DNA from: Gammaproteobacteria bacterium 39-13 | GTDB taxonomy: Bacteria > Pseudomonadota > Gammaproteobacteria > Berkiellales > Berkiellaceae | DNA: 64,000 bases | NCBI GenBank assembly: GCA_001898235.1 | Contig: MKTN01000020.1 | Span: 36,603 to 100,602 of the forward strand | Direction: 5' to 3' | Part shown: positions 26,135-36,141 of the stretch, one piece after another | Position numbering within the stretch: position 1 is the first letter of the stretch | Layout of the letters: every line of letters starts with the position of its first letter | Program-made: the position numbers and the translations under genes | The notes under the pieces: model-generated | Seen by the model: the letters and a program-made list of their open reading frames with translations, nothing else | Told to the model about the DNA's origin: nothing | Database searches by the model: none

Positions 26135-27258
26135 GATTTCATACCTTGTATTAGCTCTTTAGTGGGCTGATGCTTTATTTCGCCATCAAAGGTAAGGACG
26201 CTTTGGGCAAGAATTTCATCGTTCCAATCTATACTGATATTGCCTTCTTTAACAAATAACTCTAAGAAGCTGACAAGATTTTTAGCATACATGTTGCTGG
26301 CGTCTTGCGCGACCATACTCGCCAGATTGGTTGGGCCGCAAATTTTGACACCCTGGTGAATAATGGTTTGATTAGGCTGAGTGAGTTCACAATTTCCGCC
26401 TGCAATCGCTGCTGTATCCACAATGACGGAGCCAGGTGCCATTGCTTCGACCATTTTTGCAGTAATAATTTTAGGCGCAGCTCTACCAGGAATTAAGGCC
26501 GTGCTAATAATAGCTTCTGCTTTTGCAACAGCTTCGAATAAGACCTCTTGTTGCTTTTGCTTTTCTTCTTCAGTTAATTCGCGAGCATAACCACCGGCAC
26601 CCTCAGCTTTTACATCAATATTGATCATCTTTGCGCCTAAAGATTCAATTTGTTCTCGTGCTGCGCTACGAATATCATAAGCTTTTACTGTTGCGCCTAT
26701 GCGTCTAGCCGTAGCAATTGCTTGTAAGCCCGCAACCCCGGCACCAATGATCAAAACATTGCTTGGACGAATAGTGCCTGCAGCAGTAGTTAGCATAGGG
26801 AAAAAACGATCCAACATATTTGCTGCAATTAAAACGGCTTTATAACCTGCTGCGGTTGCTTGGGAAGAAAGCGCATCCATAGTTTGAGCACGTGAAATTC
26901 TAGGGACAAGCTCAATCGCAAAACTCGTGATATGTTTAGCACGCATTGCTTCAACACGATCAGGAAAACGATGAGGAGAAAGCATACCAATTACAATGGC
27001 GCCTTCTTTTAAATGTGTGATTTCTTCTTTGAAAGGTGCTTCAACTTTTAGAATAATATCTGCATTTTGATAAAGACTGGGTGCATCATTGAAAAATTCA
27101 ACACCTTGATATTTATCGTCAGTATAATGTGCTCCAAGTCCTGCTCCTTTTTCGAGGAGAACCGTGCACCCTAAGCGTGTTAGAGTAGCTACTAATTGTG
27201 GTACTAGTGCAACACGCTGTTCAGCTTCTGTAATTTCCTTTGGAATGGCAACTCGCAT
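26131..27258 (-). CDS. pntAA: NAD(P) transhydrogenase subunit alpha, NAD-binding part
   Basis: 375 residues from the ATG at 27258, which begins MRVAIPKEI as in the family; the frame extends 12 codons upstream without an SD. The alanine-dehydrogenase-like N-terminus (EQRVALVPQ), the Rossmann motif GAGVAGLQAIATARRIGA and the VDTAAIAGGNCE segment are intact. It binds NAD(H) in the cytosol and forms domain I of the complex. It is the first gene of pntAA-pntAB-pntB. Confidence 0.96.
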   Translation of the reverse strand: MRVAIPKEITEAEQRVALVPQLVATLTRLGCTVLLEKGAGLGAHYTDDKYQGVEFFNDAPSLYQNADIILKVEAPFKEEITHLKEGAIVIGMLSPHRFPDRVEAMRAKHITSFAIELVPRISRAQTMDALSSQATAAGYKAVLIAANMLDRFFPMLTTAAGTIRPSNVLIIGAGVAGLQAIATARRIGATVKAYDIRSAAREQIESLGAKMINIDVKAEGAGGYARELTEEEKQKQQEVLFEAVAKAEAIISTALIPGRAAPKIITAKMVEAMAPGSVIVDTAAIAGGNCELTQPNQTIIHQGVKICGPTNLASMVAQDASNMYAKNLVSFLELFVKEGNISIDWNDEILAQSVLTFDGEIKHQPTKELIQGMKS

Positions 27259-27369
27259 CGGTAATGCTTCTTTTTGTGAATGACTTATAAGCATTATAAA
27301 TAATTAAACGCTGCAGTCTATTTTTTAAAGTGAGCTAATAAATTAACCTAAGCAAGTGGGTGTTCAAAA

Positions 27370-28005
27370 TCAAGGGGAGAGTTGTACAATTTCCCAACCA
27401 TTAGGGTTTTTTGTATATTGAAATCTATCGTGTAAGCGGTGAGCTCTGCCTTGCCAGAATTCAAGACATTCGGGTTGAAGTAAATATCCACCCCAGAAGG
27501 AAGGGCGTGTGATTTCAGTGTTTGTCTTTTCCTGGCTTAGTGATTGAAAGCGCTCTATGAGGTATTCCCTGTTGGGAATAACAGCGCTTTGCTTTGATAT
27601 CATTGCTGCAATACGGGAAGCTTTGCTGCGTTGATTAAAATACTCATCAGATTGCTTGTCATCAAGTAAAACGACATTTCCAGTGATTCTGACTTGTCGT
27701 TGGCATAAAGGCCACCAAAATACCATGGCTGCTTTTGGAATTTCGCTCAGAGACTGTGCTTTAGGGCTGGAATAATTGGTAAAAAAAGCAAAACCATTAT
27801 TATCAAAGGATTTCAAAAGCAGCATTCGAGCAGAGATGTCATAATTTTTATTGACAGTTGCTAGAGACATAGCACTAGGCTCTATTTCCCCTTTAGCCTT
27901 TGCTTGCGCATACCAAGTTGAAAATTGAACAATAGGATCAGGGTGAAGATCACTACGACTAAAAGGTAATTCAAAATATTCATTAGGGGAGGATGGATTT
28001 GTCAC
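27370..28005 (-). CDS. pdxH: Pyridoxamine 5'-phosphate oxidase
   Basis: An FMN enzyme of 211 residues that oxidises pyridoxamine/pyridoxine phosphate to pyridoxal phosphate. Typical segments: MSLATVNKNYDISARMLLLKSFD, FFTNYSSPKAQSL, AMVFWWPLCQRQVRI and the C-terminal FWQGRAHRLHDRF with the substrate-binding Arg-x-His. It begins with GTG one base after the stop of the small HTH gene upstream, so the two are co-transcribed and possibly coupled. Confidence 0.96.
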   Translation of the reverse strand: MTNPSSPNEYFELPFSRSDLHPDPIVQFSTWYAQAKAKGEIEPSAMSLATVNKNYDISARMLLLKSFDNNGFAFFTNYSSPKAQSLSEIPKAAMVFWWPLCQRQVRITGNVVLLDDKQSDEYFNQRSKASRIAAMISKQSAVIPNREYLIERFQSLSQEKTNTEITRPSFWGGYLLQPECLEFWQGRAHRLHDRFQYTKNPNGWEIVQLSP

Positions 28006-28006
28006 G

Positions 28007-28258
28007 TTAACTCTGTAATAACCAGTGTGCGTCTACTTCAAATTTATCGGCAATTTCTTTTAGTAGCTTTTTATTGGGCACGCGCTCTCCGTCTAGAAGA
28101 CTTTCACTTTCTTCTATAGAAAGTCCAAATGCAGTTGAAAAGTACTTCACACGCTCAGCTTTTGACTTTGGCACATTGTTAAAGTCTAGCAATGCATGAA
28201 TATTTTCTAACATCTGTGTATGCATCGGCATAGGGTAGGTAACCTTAGTTAGTCCCAT
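28007..28258 (-). CDS. Small helix-turn-helix (XRE/Cro-like) protein
   Basis: 83 residues. Residues about 33-80 have the Cro/CI helix-turn-helix pattern: ERVKYFSTAFGLSIEESESLL, then ERVPNKKLLKEIADKFEVDAHWLL. It may be a DNA-binding regulator of its own operon with pdxH, whose GTG start lies one base beyond its stop. The first 30 residues are not part of the motif. The target is unknown. Confidence 0.75.
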   Translation of the reverse strand: MGLTKVTYPMPMHTQMLENIHALLDFNNVPKSKAERVKYFSTAFGLSIEESESLLDGERVPNKKLLKEIADKFEVDAHWLLQS

Positions 28259-28534
28259 TTTTCTGGCGTTGCTGATTATAACTTGATTCTGTTTTGAGTA
28301 AACACTTTAGCTTTACTTTCCGCAATTCTTATAAAGGATTATCCCATAGGGTATATATCATAAAAAGTCAGATAATTTGCTTTTATTTAAGAGGAGCATC
28401 AACTCACTCTACAAGCACCTTGTCATTTTCAGGGAAATAGTTAATTTATTGGATTTAATTAAAAATATAAAGTTTTTTACCTAAACAACTTTAATCGCTA
28501 CAATAATTGGTCATTTTCTTCAGGAAATTTTTAG

Positions 28535-29140
28535 ATGTCTGCACGTATACTACCTAGAAGTTATTACCTTAGCGAGGATGTTTTGGCGTTAAGCAAAGAC
28601 TTGCTTGGCAAGGTTTTAGTTACCTCTTTTAACCATGAAGTGACAGCTGGGATCATCGTAGAGACGGAGGCTTATCATGGTGCCCAGGATAAAGCTTCGC
28701 ATGCTTATAACAACCGGCGGACAAGTCGCACTGAAACCATGTATGCAGAAGGAGGAGTGGCATACATTTATTTGTGCTATGGATTACATCATTTATTCAA
28801 TATTGTCACAGGTCCAAAAAACATTCCGCATGCGGTTTTAGTTAGAGCTATCGAGCCTGTCGACGGGATCCCAACAATGTTAAAGCGTCGAATGTTAAAA
28901 GGGATATCCCATCGATTAACGGGAGGGCCTGGGATCCTTTCTCAGGCATTAGGAATTACCAAAAGAAATGATGGAAGTTTGCTAACAAATGAACCGATCT
29001 GGATTGAAGACAGAAAGATTGTGGTATCTAAAAAAGATATTATAGCTAGCTGTCGAGTAGGAATAGATTATGCTGAGGAACATCGTGATTTACCTTGGCG
29101 TTTTCGGTTACGAAATAGCCCTTGGACAAGTAAAGCTTAA
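28535..29140 (+). CDS. mpg: 3-methyladenine DNA glycosylase, MPG/AAG family
   Basis: A 201-residue base-excision repair enzyme removing alkylated and deaminated purines. The family signatures are clear: LAxDLLGK-like start (LSKDLLGKVLV), IVETEAYHGAQDKASHAYNNRRTSR with the catalytic Glu, YAEGGVAYIYLCYGLHHLFNIV, the VLVRAIEP strand, and the LTGGPGILSQALGI loop. SD AGGAAA lies seven bases before the ATG. It is one of four alkylation-damage genes in the window. Confidence 0.95.
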   Translation: MSARILPRSYYLSEDVLALSKDLLGKVLVTSFNHEVTAGIIVETEAYHGAQDKASHAYNNRRTSRTETMYAEGGVAYIYLCYGLHHLFNIVTGPKNIPHAVLVRAIEPVDGIPTMLKRRMLKGISHRLTGGPGILSQALGITKRNDGSLLTNEPIWIEDRKIVVSKKDIIASCRVGIDYAEEHRDLPWRFRLRNSPWTSKA

Positions 29141-29310
29141 TTGGATAAAGTGTACGAATTAGTCACTCTCCTCCTGTTAACACTAAAAAAAATATCAGGT
29201 GGCCAGGAAGTAAAGCAAAGCCATAGAGATTATGAAGAGGGATCATTCTTCACTTCATCCCAAATAAAAGCTTAGCTTTTACACTTGAGTAATTCACAAA
29301 GAATTGCCGT

Positions 29311-29367
29311 TAGGCGACTGAAAAGAACAAAAAAAGCGATCTCATTATTGAATGGGTTGGTCGCCTA
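29311..29367 (+). promoter_or_regulatory. Long-range inverted repeat in the leader of a small gene
   Basis: TAGGCGAC pairs perfectly with GTCGCCTA 41 bases later, just before the AAAGAGG ribosome-binding site of the small gene at 29384. It could fold as a leader hairpin; no known riboswitch is recognised. Confidence 0.35.
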
Positions 29368-29383
29368 GTAAAGAGGTTTTATA

Positions 29384-29572
29384 ATGAATAAAGAAAATTT
29401 GATTGATGTTACAGATGATATTCCTCCTAAAGAAAACCAAATAAGTCTGACACTACCTAAATCACAATTAATGAATGTTGAGAAAAGTGCAGATCCACAA
29501 GATGAATATGGTGCTTTATTAAGCGATCTCATTTTGTTGGCACTTCCAAGTCCTTCACAACATTTGCATTGA
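29384..29572 (+). CDS. Small hypothetical acidic protein
   Basis: 62 residues, soluble, with no recognised motif: a charged first half (DDIPPKENQ) and a hydrophobic end (ALLSDLILLALPSPSQHLH). AAAGAGG nine bases before the ATG supports translation. Only the ribosome-binding site and a leader hairpin argue that it is real. Confidence 0.5.
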   Translation: MNKENLIDVTDDIPPKENQISLTLPKSQLMNVEKSADPQDEYGALLSDLILLALPSPSQHLH

Positions 29573-29731
29573 TTAAAGTGCTTAGAGCTATTTATGTGGT
29601 AATTCGTCCACTATTTAGCCCATTTGGTGCCTTTATTCCTTGAATAATTAATTAAGCTAACTAAAATGCGTGTTTTGTCTTAATAAGTAAGCTTCGGCTG
29701 ATCAAGTATTAAGTGAATGAGGACACGCATC

Positions 29732-30394
29732 ATGGGTTTTTTTTCGGGCATTAAAAAGGTATACGGCTATTTAAATGCGCCTATACGATTTACCTACTTT
29801 CATGCTGCTGTCATAATGACTGCTGCCGTAGGTCTTTACTATGCACCTAATGTGATATCGTATTTTTCGCCTGAACCCATTCCAGAACCTGAACCCATCC
29901 CTGAAATTGATCCGCTATGGGACTTTGTCGATAAAACTGGCGCCTATTTATGGAATTTTGCTTTTGCAACTGCAAGTGGATTATATGCCGCTTACAATAA
30001 GCGTTGGTATACCCAAAAAATCATCCAACTCGGCCAGTATGGTGATGTTTTGCAAGAAAAAGTAGTAAATTCGCGTATAGGTAAGCGGGTGCCCTGGATT
30101 CATGCAAAAGATAGAGAAAAAGCAAATTCTCCTCAAAAGAAATTACAAAATTTACTCGCTGAGAAATTAAAGCAATTTAATTTTGATGATAAAAATACTG
30201 TTATATTTGCTGAAAATATCGACCAATCCTTGCTGCAAGAATTTTGTCAGACATCTTTTTTGACAGTGTATGATAAAGACAAACAAAAGGTATTGAGAGT
30301 GCGTTTACAAATAGAAGAAGCAAAGATAGAGCCTTTTTCTTCTTTTAATACTGAAGAAAAGAAACCACTTAACCCATCTCCCCTAACCTCTTAA
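29732..30394 (+). CDS. Hypothetical membrane-anchored protein
   Basis: 220 residues from the ATG at 29732, which has GAGGA eight bases upstream; an ATG at 29717 would add five residues. An amphipathic start (MGFFSGIKKVYGYLN) precedes one membrane helix (about 20-45), a Pro-Glu repeat (PEPIPEPEPIPE) and a second hydrophobic piece (about 65-85). A Lys/Gln-rich soluble domain follows. It overlaps the converging thpR gene by 12 bases. No family is recognised. Confidence 0.65.
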   Translation: MGFFSGIKKVYGYLNAPIRFTYFHAAVIMTAAVGLYYAPNVISYFSPEPIPEPEPIPEIDPLWDFVDKTGAYLWNFAFATASGLYAAYNKRWYTQKIIQLGQYGDVLQEKVVNSRIGKRVPWIHAKDREKANSPQKKLQNLLAEKLKQFNFDDKNTVIFAENIDQSLLQEFCQTSFLTVYDKDKQKVLRVRLQIEEAKIEPFSSFNTEEKKPLNPSPLTS

Positions 30395-30958
30395 GGGGTA
30401 AAGCTGGATGCTTTGATAGGCAGGGGTTGAATGTTCCGGCGCTCGTCGTAATAACGCTGCTTGTTGGATAAGAAAGGAATATCCTTTGAATTGTTCAGTA
30501 ATCATATTTAAGAATTGATGTTTATGCAAAGGATTCAGCGCATTGATATTACGAAGACGCCCAATAGTAAGATGGGGATCAAAGCGTCCTTTTACCTGAA
30601 ATTGGTATTGGCTCTGGGTTACTTCCATTAATTTCAGATTCATTTTTTTATGGATGGTAAGCAATTGTTGGTAAGGTTCTAGTCTTAATACAATCGCAGT
30701 ACCATAAAGCTTAATTTCTTCGATATTTGCCATAAAAGGACTTGCCTGTGATACGTTTGACATACCAACGGCAATCGTTCTCAGATCTGCTACTTGAACG
30801 GCTGGAATATATCCGATAGTAATGTGAAGATCATTCGTGTGCGTCCATTGTACTCGCACTAATGGAGAGCGTTTAGCCTCACACAGACTAATTTTCTGTG
30901 TAAGGGTTAAACGATTGTCATAAGTAGGCAAGGCTGCAAGAAAAATGTTGGTTTTCAA
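30383..30958 (-). CDS. thpR: RNA 2',3'-cyclic phosphodiesterase (2H/LigT family)
   Basis: A 191-residue 2H phosphoesterase with the two defining catalytic tetrapeptides HITI (His45, Thr47) and HLTI (His129, Thr131). It hydrolyses 2',3'-cyclic phosphates at RNA ends in vitro. It starts at TTG: AAGGA lies seven bases upstream, and the nearby ATG is out of frame. The 3' end overlaps the gene converging from the left. Confidence 0.92.
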   Translation of the reverse strand: MKTNIFLAALPTYDNRLTLTQKISLCEAKRSPLVRVQWTHTNDLHITIGYIPAVQVADLRTIAVGMSNVSQASPFMANIEEIKLYGTAIVLRLEPYQQLLTIHKKMNLKLMEVTQSQYQFQVKGRFDPHLTIGRLRNINALNPLHKHQFLNMITEQFKGYSFLIQQAALLRRAPEHSTPAYQSIQLYPLRG

Positions 30959-31144
30959 AGCATTTTCCTTCTTTAAGGTGAAATCAGAGGGTGCTCTACT
31001 TTTGCTATGATAAGATTTTCAGGTTTATCGCAGCAAAAGGTTCTCGTTTCAATGAAGTATACAAATAAGATATACCGCTTGTTCGATATTTGTAAAATAA
31101 GAATTTTAAACATGCATTACAACGAATAGATAAGTATTCGCATG

Positions 31145-31801
31145 CTATTTCGCGTTGGGTGAAATTTTATGATCAGCAATCAGAGGGACAAATGAAACAA
31201 GCTCTACCACTTTTTGAGTCATTACATTTTGATTTCGCTCAAGTATAGTTAGTTTTTGTACTTGATGATAAGCCCCTAGAGGGATCACCATGATACCGCC
31301 ATTGGGACTTAATTGTTCCATGAGGGCAGAGGGAGGCGCTGTAATTGCTGCCGTCACGATAATGCCGTCAAAAGGGGCCGCTTCAGGCCACCCTAAGGTC
31401 CCATCGCCTAACTTAAAATGAACATTATTAAACTTCAATTCAGTTAATACTTTTTTTGCTTTTAAATGTAGCAGCTCAATTCTTTCTATTGTCCAAACTT
31501 CTTTAAAAAGAGTTGCCAAGATAGCTGCTTGGTAACCAGAACCTGTGCCAATTTCTAAGATTTTTTGTGGATGAGGGTGTTCAAATAAGCTTTGAGTCAT
31601 CAGCGCTACCACGTAGGGTTGAGAAATGGTTTGCTTGCTATCAATAGGAAGAGCCGTATTATCATAGGCCCGATACTGTAGATCCGATGAAATAAATGCT
31701 TCTCTGGGAACTTTTTTTATTGCATCAAGAACACCTTGATGGGTGATCCCATTGTCTTTTAATTCCTGAATAAGGCTGCTACCGTATGACATTTTTACCA
31801 T
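31145..31801 (-). CDS. pcm: Protein-L-isoaspartate O-methyltransferase
   Basis: A 218-residue SAM-dependent repair enzyme for isomerised aspartyl residues. SAM motif I (ILEIGTGSGYQAAIL), the N-terminal VPREAFI segment, TISQPYVVALMTQ and the YHQVQKLTILER strand are all present. Length is typical. The classical partner surE is not visible beside it. An ATG nine bases downstream could also serve as start. Confidence 0.95.
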   Translation of the reverse strand: MVKMSYGSSLIQELKDNGITHQGVLDAIKKVPREAFISSDLQYRAYDNTALPIDSKQTISQPYVVALMTQSLFEHPHPQKILEIGTGSGYQAAILATLFKEVWTIERIELLHLKAKKVLTELKFNNVHFKLGDGTLGWPEAAPFDGIIVTAAITAPPSALMEQLSPNGGIMVIPLGAYHQVQKLTILERNQNVMTQKVVELVSFVPLIADHKISPNAK

Positions 31802-31890
31802 CCACTTTCAAACTTTATCTATCCCTCCTTGTCTAACATTATAGCCCTTAGTTGCAAAAGAAAACATTGTTAAAACCGATAAGAGGATGC

Positions 31891-32301
31891 ATGCAGTTAC
31901 ATCGTGTTTATGCAATAGGAGTCGTGAATCATCCCGAATTGGGGGTGATGCTAACACAACAGCAAATTGCGCAAGGAAATTGGTTTTTTTGCGGGCATGA
32001 AGTCCATCCAGGTGAGGATTGGAGAAATGTTTTATATTTGCATATAAAACAAAAAACGTGGATAAATCATTTGCATTTTGACAAGATCTTATGGGCACAA
32101 AGTTTTCCTGCAAAAATTGTAACACCCGAACCAGTTTTTAGTTTTTTTGTTCATGTTAAAACGACAGAAAAAGGCCATGGGAGAGGGTACCGATGGGTGA
32201 AAAATATTGATGAGCTAGAAGCGTTAGCGCTATTTCATCCGCTAGTGAAAAGCCTTTGTCAGGACGTTCTTGGCAATGTTATATCACTGGAAAATAAGTG
32301 A
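31891..32301 (+). CDS. Degenerate NUDIX-like protein
   Basis: 136 residues from the ATG at 31891 (AAGAGG upstream; the frame extends to a TTG at 31852). The shape is NUDIX: a strand VYAIGVVNHPELGVML, then NWFFCGHEVHPGEDWRNVLYLHIKQKTWI where the family has the Gly-x5-Glu-x7-REUxEExGU box. The metal-binding REUxEE residues are absent (LYLHIKQ instead). It is therefore likely a non-hydrolysing ligand-binding or decayed relative. The call rests on fold pattern and is tentative. Confidence 0.55.
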   Translation: MQLHRVYAIGVVNHPELGVMLTQQQIAQGNWFFCGHEVHPGEDWRNVLYLHIKQKTWINHLHFDKILWAQSFPAKIVTPEPVFSFFVHVKTTEKGHGRGYRWVKNIDELEALALFHPLVKSLCQDVLGNVISLENK

Positions 32302-32403
32302 TTTTTTTCAGCTGCTTATTCTTACAATTAAGTAACAGGTAATACCGTTTATACTTCAAAGATGGCAAATGTGAAAACATTGATTGTGGCAAGGTAAATA
32401 AAA

Positions 32404-32886
32404 ATGATAGATCTTGATTTTATGAAAAAACGTTATGCTCTTGATACGCTTGTCACGCACTATCTGGAAGATATTAAAAAGTTGCGCACCAGTGGGTTAA
32501 CGCCAATTGAGGAGACTAAACTGCAGAATTATTATCAAGCAGTTCATGTATTTAAACGCATTTCGGTAGTGGAAATTGTACAGTTCGCTTTATCTTATGG
32601 TCGTAATGCAACGGGAAAATCTGCCCAGATGCGTGAGGCTTTTCCTACCATTTTATCAAATCGGGTGACTCAACCATCTAAAGTAGATATCGCTTATGCA
32701 CGTTTATTGTTTGAATATACGAAAGCTTTTAGACAGTATCGCTCAAATTTAAAAGAATGGACTTTGAGATTTTTACTAAACAGTCGCTTTTCTCCTGTTT
32801 CGGCGATGATAGAACGAGAGATTGATCAGGTTATTGCCCAGACCAGACAGAAAATAGCTTTTTATGAATCACAAGTAAAAAGTTGA
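32404..32886 (+). CDS. Hypothetical helical protein
   Basis: A 160-residue soluble protein, mostly alpha-helical and basic. Examples are MKKRYALDTLVTHYLEDIKKL, the central VFKRISVVEIVQFALSYG and an Arg/Gln-rich end. No signal peptide, membrane segment or known motif is seen. It is transcribed alone. Confidence 0.6.
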   Translation: MIDLDFMKKRYALDTLVTHYLEDIKKLRTSGLTPIEETKLQNYYQAVHVFKRISVVEIVQFALSYGRNATGKSAQMREAFPTILSNRVTQPSKVDIAYARLLFEYTKAFRQYRSNLKEWTLRFLLNSRFSPVSAMIEREIDQVIAQTRQKIAFYESQVKS

Positions 32887-33066
32887 AAAACAACTATTTG
32901 CTTTGGCGCGATAGTTCAAGAACAGATATCTTTAGTCTGAATAAAATCACATTATGCTGGTACATTATGTAATAACAGCTTTTTCTTGTGTTTGTATCAT
33001 TGTAGAATAATTACATCTAGTAAAGCATATACACGGTTGTTTGTTTGATATAAGGGGAAATTCATA

Positions 33067-33405
33067 ATGAAACATTCACCTAAGAATGGTGCTGCGCAAG
33101 ATTCTTCAATATTAGACCCTACAAAAAAAAGTGATCTTTCATTAGCAATAGCGATTCCGGCGAGGCCTGTCCCAAAATCAGAGCCAATTTCATTAACGCC
33201 TGAAGCACAATTTTTAAGGAATTTTCATTATAAAAAGAAGACAGACGAAGCAACGGTGGAAAATATAAAAGAAGAGGATGAAAAAACCACAAGGCCTATA
33301 GGGTTGGCAGATTTTCAATCCCATCATAATAAAGATGAGTTCTATGTTGGAACGCCTGCCGATCTCTCGAGAGAGAAAGCAAGAATGAGAAGTAAGTATA
33401 GTTAA
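33067..33405 (+). CDS. Hypothetical disordered protein
   Basis: 112 residues, rich in Lys, Pro, Ser and Glu with little secondary structure. The ATG has an AAGGGGAAATTC upstream site. One short piece (ISLTPEAQFLRNFHYKKK) resembles the N-terminal segment of the IQM-like proteins (SLSPQDLQFLPGYCYKR), but the rest does not, so the likeness may be chance. The membrane protein gene follows 56 bases later on the same strand. Confidence 0.55.
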   Translation: MKHSPKNGAAQDSSILDPTKKSDLSLAIAIPARPVPKSEPISLTPEAQFLRNFHYKKKTDEATVENIKEEDEKTTRPIGLADFQSHHNKDEFYVGTPADLSREKARMRSKYS

Positions 33406-33461
33406 ATTTCAATCGCTTTGTCGTTAGATGTTTAGACTTAGATTAACAAATAAGGATGTTT

Positions 33462-34202
33462 ATGTTAAACGACAAAGTAACAAAACTGTTTACAGCATTG
33501 CATGCAATAAGCAGTAAAACGTTGCGGATCCGATGGCTCTCCGATGAATCTATTTTATTAGGGCTTTCAGCAGCATCAAGTTTAGCATTGTCGCTTACCA
33601 TTATAAGTTATAGTGATCTAACCTCGATTCCTAGTTTTATATATTATACTTGGACGATGTCTTGCGTATTTACCATTCCTATTTCAAGACTTTTTCTGGG
33701 TGTTGTGCCAAAAGCCGTTCCGTTTATTGAGAATTTAATATATTCCTTATATGGTTTGTCTGTCTCTTCTTTTTCGAAATCGTTTTCTGATATTCCCGAG
33801 ATAAAAAAGGTGACTTATCAAGAATTAATAGTGCTTATCAATCAACTTACCCAATTTCGTTACCTTAATCTTGAACATCAAATAGCTTTTGATCCTAATA
33901 ATGAATCGCATATTCGTGAGTTTTTGAAGTTTTTGAGACAAGCATGTCGGGTAAATGTGCTCAACACACTTGTTAAACTAGGGCTACCAAAAACGGAAAG
34001 TGGAATTGAAACCTTTGAAAAAGTGGATGCAACTAGTGCTGGGATTGAAAAATTAAACTCACTCAAGTATTTAACTGCACAATATCTTACCCATCATGAT
34101 TGTCCAAACGATAAAAAAATAAAAGTACCCCAAGAGATAAATACAATACTGAATAATCAAAATCTTAAAAAATATACAATGTATAGCAATAGAAGGCTTT
34201 GA
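33462..34202 (+). CDS. Hypothetical protein with two membrane segments
   Basis: 246 residues from the ATG at 33462 (AAGG six bases upstream; another ATG at 33456 is too close to that site). Two hydrophobic segments lie at about 30-50 (ILLGLSAASSLALSLTII) and 60-85 (FIYYTWTMSCVFTIPISRLFLGVV). A soluble helical C-terminal part of about 150 residues follows. No family is recognised. Confidence 0.62.
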   Translation: MLNDKVTKLFTALHAISSKTLRIRWLSDESILLGLSAASSLALSLTIISYSDLTSIPSFIYYTWTMSCVFTIPISRLFLGVVPKAVPFIENLIYSLYGLSVSSFSKSFSDIPEIKKVTYQELIVLINQLTQFRYLNLEHQIAFDPNNESHIREFLKFLRQACRVNVLNTLVKLGLPKTESGIETFEKVDATSAGIEKLNSLKYLTAQYLTHHDCPNDKKIKVPQEINTILNNQNLKKYTMYSNRRL

Positions 34203-34444
34203 ATAAAGGTTTAAATGAAACGATAAAAAAGAGAGAACGCAAAAGACTTGACGTGCATAGTCATTTAATATGAGGACTCTGGTAGCTTTGCAGTTTGTAT
34301 TCCTAAGTACCGTAATGTGATTTGATTTGAATAAAGATAATATAGTTCTCCCAGTAGCCGTTCTTTAAACGAACGCATTGAGCAAAAAAACACTCTCAAT
34401 AGCTGCAATAGCATTGAAATCTTAAAAGCATTCTCACTAACCAA

Positions 34445-35206
34445 TTAAGCCTTTAAGCGATATCCAGTTTTAAAAATCCAAGCAATAATAGTTATGCACA
34501 TAAATAAAAACAATGAAATCATCAAGAGGCTTATGCCAATGCTAATATCTGAAGTTCCATAAAAACTCCACCTGAAACCACTTATTAAATAAACCACGGG
34601 ATTTGACAAAGAAATTTTTTGCCAAAAGGGGGGTAACATTTTGATGGAGTAGAAGCTGCCGCCTAAAAAGGATAAAGGAGTGATAATAAGAAGAGGAATA
34701 TTTTGTAATTTCTGAAAACCATCGGCCCATATTCCAATAATAAAACCCAATAAACTAAAAGAAACAGAGGTGAGGACTAAAAAAGCCAACATGCAAAGAG
34801 GATGGAGGATCTTCAGATCAACGAAAAAACCTGCAGTGAGCAAGATAATGAGACCTACCATAATAGATTTAGATGCAGCAGCGCCTATGTAGCCGAGTAA
34901 AATTTCTATATAGGAAATGGGCGCTGATAATATTTCATAAATAGTTCCTGTGAACCTCGGCAGATAAATACCAAAAGACGCATTAGACACACTTTCTGTC
35001 AGAACCGTGAGCATAATGAGCCCCGGGACAATAAAGGCGCCGTAACTAACACCATCAATATCCGCGATATGAGAACCGATTGCAGAACCAAAAACTACAA
35101 AATAAAGCATTGTTGAAATAACAGGAGAGGCAATGCTTTGTCCAATAGTTCTGAATGTTCGTTTCATTTCAAAATGATATATTGCCAGCACTGCTCTGTA
35201 ATTCAT
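34445..35206 (-). CDS. ABC-2 type exporter permease, YadH-like
   Basis: A 253-residue inner-membrane permease with six hydrophobic segments and the ABC-2 signature region ([16 protein letters not shown]). It closely follows the layout of E. coli YadH. Its start overlaps the ATPase gene stop by four bases, so the two form one coupled operon. The exported substrate is unknown. Confidence 0.92.
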   Translation of the reverse strand: MNYRAVLAIYHFEMKRTFRTIGQSIASPVISTMLYFVVFGSAIGSHIADIDGVSYGAFIVPGLIMLTVLTESVSNASFGIYLPRFTGTIYEILSAPISYIEILLGYIGAAASKSIMVGLIILLTAGFFVDLKILHPLCMLAFLVLTSVSFSLLGFIIGIWADGFQKLQNIPLLIITPLSFLGGSFYSIKMLPPFWQKISLSNPVVYLISGFRWSFYGTSDISIGISLLMISLFLFMCITIIAWIFKTGYRLKA

Positions 35207-36141
35207 TTATTACTCACTAATTGAATAAAGATTTCTTCTAATGAACTTTGTTTTGTGACTAAATCGCTACAAGTTATTCCTTGTGCCTTTAACTGCTCGA
35301 GTAATTCAGCTACACCATTGTTTTGTTTTTGGGTATCAAAGGTGAAAATAAGCGTTTTTCCATCTTCAGACAATTTCAAATCATAATGAGACAGGCTTTC
35401 AGGGATCATATCAAGAGGATAACCCAGTTCTAGATGAAGTTCTTTTTTACCTAATTTTTTAATCAGATGATCTTTTTCATCAACTAGAATGAGTTCACCT
35501 TGATTTATGACCCCAATACGATCAGCCATTTCTTCGGCTTCATTAATGTAGTGAGTCGTTAGAATAATAGTGACACCTGATTTTTGTAACTCGTGAACAA
35601 GTTGCCACATTCCTTTTCGAAGTTCTACATCAACTCCTGCGGTTGGCTCATCTAGAAAAAGAATTTGCGGTTCATGTGATAACGCTTTTGCAATCATCAC
35701 TCTACGCTTCATCCCACCGGACAATGTCATAATCTTGTTGTTTCGTTTGTCCCATAGAAACAAACTTTTCAATATTTCTTCTATATATTTTTTATTTCTA
35801 GGTTTGCCAAACACGCCTCTACTATAAGAAACAGTATCCCAAACTGTTTCAAACATATCGGTTGTTAGTTCTTGAGGGACAAGTCCTATTAGTGAACGCG
35901 CAGCTCGATAATCAGTAATAATATCGTGGCCTTGTATAGTAATTCTTCCTTTAGAAGGATTCACCAATCCACAAATAATACTGATTAAAGTCGTTTTACC
36001 TGCACCATTAGGTCCTAGCAGGGCAAAGATTTCGCCAGATTGGATCTCAAGGTTAATATTTTTTAATGCATGAAAACCACCAGCATAGGTTTTATCAAGC
36101 TGTGATACTGAGATCGTACTTTCAGAATGAAGAAGTCCCAC
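35203..36141 (-). CDS. ABC transporter ATP-binding protein, YadG-like
   Basis: 312 residues. Walker A GPNGAGKT (43-50), Q-loop VPQE (88-91), signature LSGGMKRR (140-147), Walker B ILFLDEP (160-166) and the switch His ([11 protein letters not shown]) are intact. An extra C-terminal 80-residue domain is typical of drug/polymer-type ABC-2 ATPases such as YadG. It pairs with the YadH-like permease immediately downstream. Confidence 0.94.
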   Translation of the reverse strand: MGLLHSESTISVSQLDKTYAGGFHALKNINLEIQSGEIFALLGPNGAGKTTLISIICGLVNPSKGRITIQGHDIITDYRAARSLIGLVPQELTTDMFETVWDTVSYSRGVFGKPRNKKYIEEILKSLFLWDKRNNKIMTLSGGMKRRVMIAKALSHEPQILFLDEPTAGVDVELRKGMWQLVHELQKSGVTIILTTHYINEAEEMADRIGVINQGELILVDEKDHLIKKLGKKELHLELGYPLDMIPESLSHYDLKLSEDGKTLIFTFDTQKQNNGVAELLEQLKAQGITCSDLVTKQSSLEEIFIQLVSNK

